NCBI GenBank assembly: GCA_903643055.1
Contig: CAHJWV010000520.1
Location: 1 to 6,133 of the forward strand
DNA length: 6,133 nucleotides
Direction: 5' to 3'
From: Burkholderiales bacterium
GTDB lineage: Bacteria; Pseudomonadota; Gammaproteobacteria; Burkholderiales; Burkholderiaceae
Numbering within the stretch: position 1 is the first letter of the stretch; each line of letters starts with the position of its first letter. Positions 6,014 to 6,133 of this stretch are shown here, one piece after another. Both the position numbers and the translations under genes were made by a program. A model generated the notes under the pieces. That model was not told where the DNA came from and did not search any database. It saw only the letters and a program-made list of their open reading frames with translations.

Positions 6014-6133
6014 TCAGGTCGCCATGCAGATCGCCTTCACCTCGGTGTACGCATCCAGCGCCGCGTTGCCGAAGTCGCGGCCCATGCCCGATTGCTTCAT
6101 GCCGCCGAAGGGCATCGCGGGATCGATGACGTT
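6014..6133 (-). CDS. Aldehyde dehydrogenase family protein, C-terminal fragment
   Basis: Only the last 39 codons and the stop TGA (6014-6016) are inside the window. They read PFGGMKQSGMGRDFG, then LDAYTEVKAICM, which is the conserved C-terminal motif of NAD(P)-dependent aldehyde dehydrogenases (PFGG-x-K-x-SG-x-GRD/E and the Y-T-x-x-K-x-I oligomerisation strand). The catalytic Cys and Glu lie outside the window, so subfamily and substrate cannot be named. The PCu(A)C gene begins 5 bp downstream on the same strand, so the genes are very likely co-transcribed. Confidence 0.9.
   Translation of the reverse strand, partial: NVIDPAMPFGGMKQSGMGRDFGNAALDAYTEVKAICMAT

Overview
The window is GC-rich, densely packed bacterial DNA with nine protein-coding genes. 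Two of them are cut by the window ends. There are no RNA genes, insertion sequences, CRISPR arrays or other repeats that I can see. Codon use, gene packing and protein families (CrgA-like LysR pairs, NepI-like MFS, PCu(A)C protein, small class I cytochrome c) suggest a betaproteobacterium, most likely Burkholderiales and possibly a Variovorax-like Comamonadaceae. The taxon is inferred from protein style, not from a marker gene.

Left part (1-2196): a truncated cupin gene on the minus strand is divergent from a LysR-type regulator gene (LysR-A, plus strand, 390-1313). LysR-A runs tail-to-tail into a second LysR-type gene (LysR-B, minus strand, 1297-2196), and their 3' ends overlap by 17 bp. The two regulators align without gaps and are about 55% identical by hand count, so they look like paralogues. 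Each sits divergent from its own probable target: LysR-A from the cupin, LysR-B from the hydrolase operon. The cupin keeps all four metal ligands of the GtHNL-type manganese cupins.

Centre (2197-5098): a 111 bp AT-rich regulatory gap separates LysR-B from a tight plus-strand operon. The operon encodes a Tat-exported alpha/beta hydrolase, a 12-TM NepI-like DHA1 efflux protein and a small exported cyclophilin-like-fold protein. Junctions are TGATG (1 nt overlap) and ATGA (4 nt overlap), so the three are probably translationally coupled. The gap holds a good sigma70-like promoter for LysR-B and two dyads of 4-7-4 geometry, one of them a T-N11-A LysR box. A reasonable reading is a LysR-controlled unit handling a small organic compound, with efflux by the MFS protein and extracytoplasmic hydrolysis. 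The substrate is unknown.

Right part (5134-6133): convergent with that operon is a second minus-strand operon. It runs from the C-terminus of an aldehyde dehydrogenase (truncated by the window edge) through a periplasmic PCu(A)C copper chaperone to a small monohaem cytochrome c. Spacing is 5 bp, then a 4 nt ATGA overlap. The last two products are periplasmic and suggest copper delivery or electron transfer linked to respiration. All gaps are 111 bp or shorter, so no long non-coding stretch needs explanation.
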